A model generated the notes under the pieces. That model was not told the origin of the DNA. It saw only the letters and a list, made by a program, of their open reading frames with translations, and ran no database searches. Below are positions 5,578-8,288 of a stretch of DNA of 8,288 nt, one piece after another. A program made the position numbers and the translations under genes. The stretch comes from CAYMLL01 sp964390645 (GTDB taxonomy: Bacteria > Planctomycetota > UBA8108), in assembly GCA_964390645.1 (NCBI GenBank), contig CAYMLL010000322.1, positions 1 to 8,288 of the forward strand. Direction: 5' to 3'. The stretch's first letter is position 1; every line of letters starts with the position of its first letter.

Positions 5578-8214
5578 TCACTCGGCCGGGGCGGCGGGAT
5601 CTGCTTTTCGATAGAGGAAGGCGTCGGAAGTCAGAAGCGAGGTGATCAGCGCCTTCATGCCACCGCCGCTTTCGCGATAGGCGCGGTGAGCGTCCTGCAG
5701 GACAGGCGCGTCGTTGAGCGTTTCATTACGCCCCATCCAGAAACGGAAGGCGTGGCGCACGAAGACTTGCTCCGCGCGTTCGCTCTTCGCAAGTTTTTGG
5801 ATCATCTCGATAGCGTTGCTGACCTTCCCGTCCAACTCAGGGTCGCCGGAGTCCACGATCTCCCCCGTGGTGTCTACTGGTTTGCCCTGCTCCGTTGTTC
5901 GCAGCAAGCCTGCGTGGTTGTACATCTCGAACGGCAGCCCCAGCGGATCCATCTTCTTGTGACAGGTCCAGCAGTATTCTTTTCTCGTCACGCGCATCCG
6001 TTCGCGCAGTGTGTTCTGCGGCTCATCGGGAAGCATCGCGTCCACGGTAATCGGCACGTCGGGAACGCCTCCACCCAACAATCGTTCCCGAACCCATATA
6101 CCGCGATGGATAGCGTGGTTGTCCATGGCGTCAGAGTGCGAAACCAGCCAGGCCGGATGGGTCAGGAGACCCAGGCGCTGCCCCTCAGGTACGCTCGCCA
6201 GATTGCGATCGGGTTTCATGGACCCGTTGCCGAAGCTGCGGCGGCTGACGCGGGCATAGATCTTCGGTCCGGTCAGCTTCGCCGGTGCAACGTTCGGGCT
6301 CGAGTTTCGATCTCTCTTCTTGTTCCGCTTCCTGTTCCCCGTTGCGATCCTCTTCTTCGCTTGAGCCAGGGCCTTCTTCTTTCGATTCAGAGACTTCTTG
6401 GTGTTCCTTTGCTGGGGATTGGCCTTCAATTCAGCCTCGAGCTTGGCAATCTCCGTCTCGAGCGCTTCCAGTTCGGCCGATCCCTTCTCGCCAGACGCAG
6501 CCGCTGCGGCCGCTTCCTCGGCCTTTCTTTTCGCGGCCGCTGCCTCGACCGTCTTCTTGTCCAGGCGCTCGCCGAAGTACCGGCCGTCGCTCTTGCTGAC
6601 GACGACCTTGTCCGTCGTCAGCAGCTGTCTGAGCACATCCTTGTCTTCTTCGAGGATCAGCTCGATGAGCCGATCGGTGCTCGCGGTCGCATCGAACATG
6701 GCCCGATAGTGGCTCTGCCCTCTCCCGCCCACGCCGGCCTGCGCCAACGCTTTGGTGTCCTTGCAGATGTAACCGCCAAGGTCGTAGTCGAAGTAGTCCC
6801 GAAAGAACCGCAGCACACGAGGTTTCCGAATGCTCGGGTCGCCGAGCATGCGTTCGACCTCGCGCTTCACGTCCGCCCTGGTCCGCATGCGGCCGGAGAC
6901 GATCGCCTCCTTCAGCTGCTCGTCCGGCTTGATGTAGCGCAGTGCGTGGTTGACCGCCAGGCCCAGCTCCCAATCCGCGAGCATGACGCGACCGTGGCGA
7001 TCGGGCTCGCCGTTGCGAGCCAGTTCCGGCCGGAAGAGTGCGTCTCGATCGAGGAAGATCGCGGACAACCCGAGGACGATGCCATCTTCCTTGCCCAGCT
7101 TCTCGATCGATTGCTCGACGATGGACAGGTACTCGTCAGATTCCTTACCGGTCGCTGGGCGGAACGTCAATGCCTCGAATAGATAGTCCGTCGCGGCACG
7201 CAGTCGCGCATCGGTCACGCCCGGATCTTTCAGCAGGTCGTAGACCGGCGTCAGGGGGCGCACGACCTTCGTGCTGTAGACTATGGCCGTGGGCAGGCCA
7301 CGAATGTCGCCCACCATCGTGTAAGTCGAGGGGTTGTCCGTGATCTGTTCCGGCTTGGCGATACTCAGGGGACCGTACGCCATGTAGCGAATGACGTCCC
7401 CCGCCATGCCGAGAATCTGCGTCGATTCAGCGCTGTTGACCGAGTAAAAGTCGGGGTAGTTTTCCAATCCGTGCGATCGTGCCGAGGCAAGAACCACCGG
7501 GACGCTCTTGACCGATGTGGCATACGCCACCGTCCCACCCTGCCACTTGATGATGCGATCCACACCGAAATAGAGCTTCAGTTCGCCGCCATGGTTGGTG
7601 GGTACCACATCGCCATGGGTGCGCAAGCCCGGCCTGGACGGATCGAACTTCGGCTCCGTGTTGATCAATTCGTTCAGCCGCGTGATGTGTTCGTGCGGCG
7701 TCACGCGCCAGAGGCGTGCCGGCGACGACGTCGGCATGAGACGAATGTTCTCGGGCAGGGTGCCGAACAAGAGGTCATGATCGACGTAGTTTCCCTTCCT
7801 GGGATCGAGATGGGCGGAAAACCCACCCTTGTCACGCAGGACGCGCGTCAACTCCTCGACGATCCAGTCGGAAAACAGCAGTCGCTCCACCACCTCCGGC
7901 TGGTCTTTCTTCCTCGGCGGCATCTCCTCGAGCGTGACCTTCGTCCAAAGCGACTTCCAAAGGGCGGCGTTCGTCTCGTCGACCGGCCCGAGTTTCTCCA
8001 GCGAGAGCTCGCCCTTCTTCGTCGCGTCGTCGTGACAATCGAGGCAATGCTGCTCGAGGAACTTCGTGGCAAAACCCTCGAAGGTTTTTCGGGTCTTGCG
8101 CCCGGGGGTGTACGTATCGGCAGCCTGAACGATCGCCGAAACCCCAACACACAACAGCACAACCCACACGAGCACAGCCCGCGAGAGTACCGGCACAACG
8201 TGGATCTTGCTCAC
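5578..8214 (-). CDS. Planctomycete-type cytochrome c, DUF1592/DUF1588/DUF1585 protein
   Basis: This 878-residue secreted protein is of the large planctomycete cytochrome type. An N-terminal hydrophobic signal (about 10-31, cleavage after VQAA) precedes a heme c motif, CLDCH (57-61), with the MPPRKK stretch near 98-103 that is usual in this domain. A region around 170-185 (RVTPHEHITRLNEL) suggests DUF1587. DUF1592-like sequence spans about 385-545 (FLDRDALFRPE, DWELGLAVNHAL, RFFRDYFDYD). DUF1588 follows at about 680-765, with DNHAIHRGIWVRERLLGG and a second CxxCH (CWTCH, 748-752). A DUF1585-like end is at about 795-868. Between DUF1592 and DUF1588 lies a Lys/Glu/Ala-rich probable coiled coil (about 552-640), which I do not recall as a standard part. 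The precise function of the family is unknown; periplasmic electron transfer is inferred. The GTG start has GAGGAAG seven bases upstream and overlaps the preceding stop, which suggests translational coupling. Confidence 0.9.
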   Translation of the reverse strand: MSKIHVVPVLSRAVLVWVVLLCVGVSAIVQAADTYTPGRKTRKTFEGFATKFLEQHCLDCHDDATKKGELSLEKLGPVDETNAALWKSLWTKVTLEEMPPRKKDQPEVVERLLFSDWIVEELTRVLRDKGGFSAHLDPRKGNYVDHDLLFGTLPENIRLMPTSSPARLWRVTPHEHITRLNELINTEPKFDPSRPGLRTHGDVVPTNHGGELKLYFGVDRIIKWQGGTVAYATSVKSVPVVLASARSHGLENYPDFYSVNSAESTQILGMAGDVIRYMAYGPLSIAKPEQITDNPSTYTMVGDIRGLPTAIVYSTKVVRPLTPVYDLLKDPGVTDARLRAATDYLFEALTFRPATGKESDEYLSIVEQSIEKLGKEDGIVLGLSAIFLDRDALFRPELARNGEPDRHGRVMLADWELGLAVNHALRYIKPDEQLKEAIVSGRMRTRADVKREVERMLGDPSIRKPRVLRFFRDYFDYDLGGYICKDTKALAQAGVGGRGQSHYRAMFDATASTDRLIELILEEDKDVLRQLLTTDKVVVSKSDGRYFGERLDKKTVEAAAAKRKAEEAAAAAASGEKGSAELEALETEIAKLEAELKANPQQRNTKKSLNRKKKALAQAKKRIATGNRKRNKKRDRNSSPNVAPAKLTGPKIYARVSRRSFGNGSMKPDRNLASVPEGQRLGLLTHPAWLVSHSDAMDNHAIHRGIWVRERLLGGGVPDVPITVDAMLPDEPQNTLRERMRVTRKEYCWTCHKKMDPLGLPFEMYNHAGLLRTTEQGKPVDTTGEIVDSGDPELDGKVSNAIEMIQKLAKSERAEQVFVRHAFRFWMGRNETLNDAPVLQDAHRAYRESGGGMKALITSLLTSDAFLYRKADPAAPAE

Positions 8215-8288
8215 ACCAACACTTCCTCGAGCGGTCCGACGCCGGAGTCAAACTTGCCGGCCATCTTTGCGTTCATGTTGATGCGACC
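8211..8288 (-). CDS. 3' end of an unidentified gene upstream of the cytochrome gene
   Basis: On the minus strand a frame open from the window edge encodes 25 residues (GRINMNAKMAGKFDSGVGPL, then EEVLV) and stops at TGA 8213-8211. Its stop overlaps the GTG start of the cytochrome gene in the arrangement GTGA, so the two are very likely co-transcribed and translationally coupled. The fragment is too short to identify. DUF1592-type genes are often paired with DUF1552 genes, but nothing visible here confirms that. The evidence for coding is the overlap geometry and the ribosome site it contains. Confidence 0.55.
   Translation of the reverse strand, partial: GRINMNAKMAGKFDSGVGPLEEVLV
8222..8228 (-). 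promoter_or_regulatory. Ribosome binding site supporting the GTG start
   Basis: On the minus strand GAGGAAG lies seven bases before GTG 8214 and within the end of the preceding gene. It supports the unusual GTG start over any downstream ATG, keeping the whole signal peptide. Confidence 0.65.

Noticed and set aside
5551..7182. 543-residue open frame on the plus strand
   Set aside because: It lies entirely antisense to most of the DUF1592-type gene, whose domains and heme motifs are clear. Its translation shows no recognisable domain, and its length follows from GC-rich codon bias.

Overview
The window looks like a GC-rich chromosomal segment from a planctomycete, or a close PVC relative. The main evidence is the 878-residue minus-strand protein at the right. 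It has an N-terminal planctomycete-type cytochrome c motif followed by DUF1592/DUF1588/DUF1585-like regions, an architecture abundant in Planctomycetota and Verrucomicrobiota. The secreted SASA-type esterase, the Tat-exported amidase and the integrase-core transposase also fit that group. The assignment rests on protein architecture alone and names no genus.

Layout, left to right. (1) Positions 1-324 hold the 3' end of an IS5-type transposase cut by the window edge, with a candidate IS terminus near 374. (2) Positions 535-2058 encode an exported amidase-signature hydrolase with an intact Ser-cisSer-Lys triad. (3) Its stop codon lies inside a 26-bp direct repeat (2054-2105), which appears to be a tandemly doubled left end of the next insertion sequence. 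That element carries a DDE integrase-type transposase (2232-3296) broken by one in-frame amber codon. (4) About 520 bp with no convincing gene follow. (5) Positions 3821-4891 encode a secreted SASA/DUF303-type carbohydrate esterase. (6) Positions 5027-5530 are a ~0.5-kb internally deleted IS3-family element with recognisable inverted ends, in which the start of orfA is fused to the end of orfB. (7) Positions 8214-5578 on the minus strand encode the large DUF1592-type cytochrome protein, and a second gene ends at 8211 with a 4-base overlap.

The amidase and esterase are single genes separated by insertion-sequence debris, with no sign of a shared operon. Only the right-hand pair (8288-5578, minus) looks like an operon. 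All four complete or partial cellular genes lie beside transposon remnants or the window edge, and the elements sit just past the 3' ends of genes rather than inside them. I found no RNA gene, CRISPR array or phage module, and no convincing new defence or biosynthetic system. The most informative features are the decayed transposons: the doubled IS end that supplies the amidase stop, the single-amber transposase, and the orfA-orfB deletion derivative.
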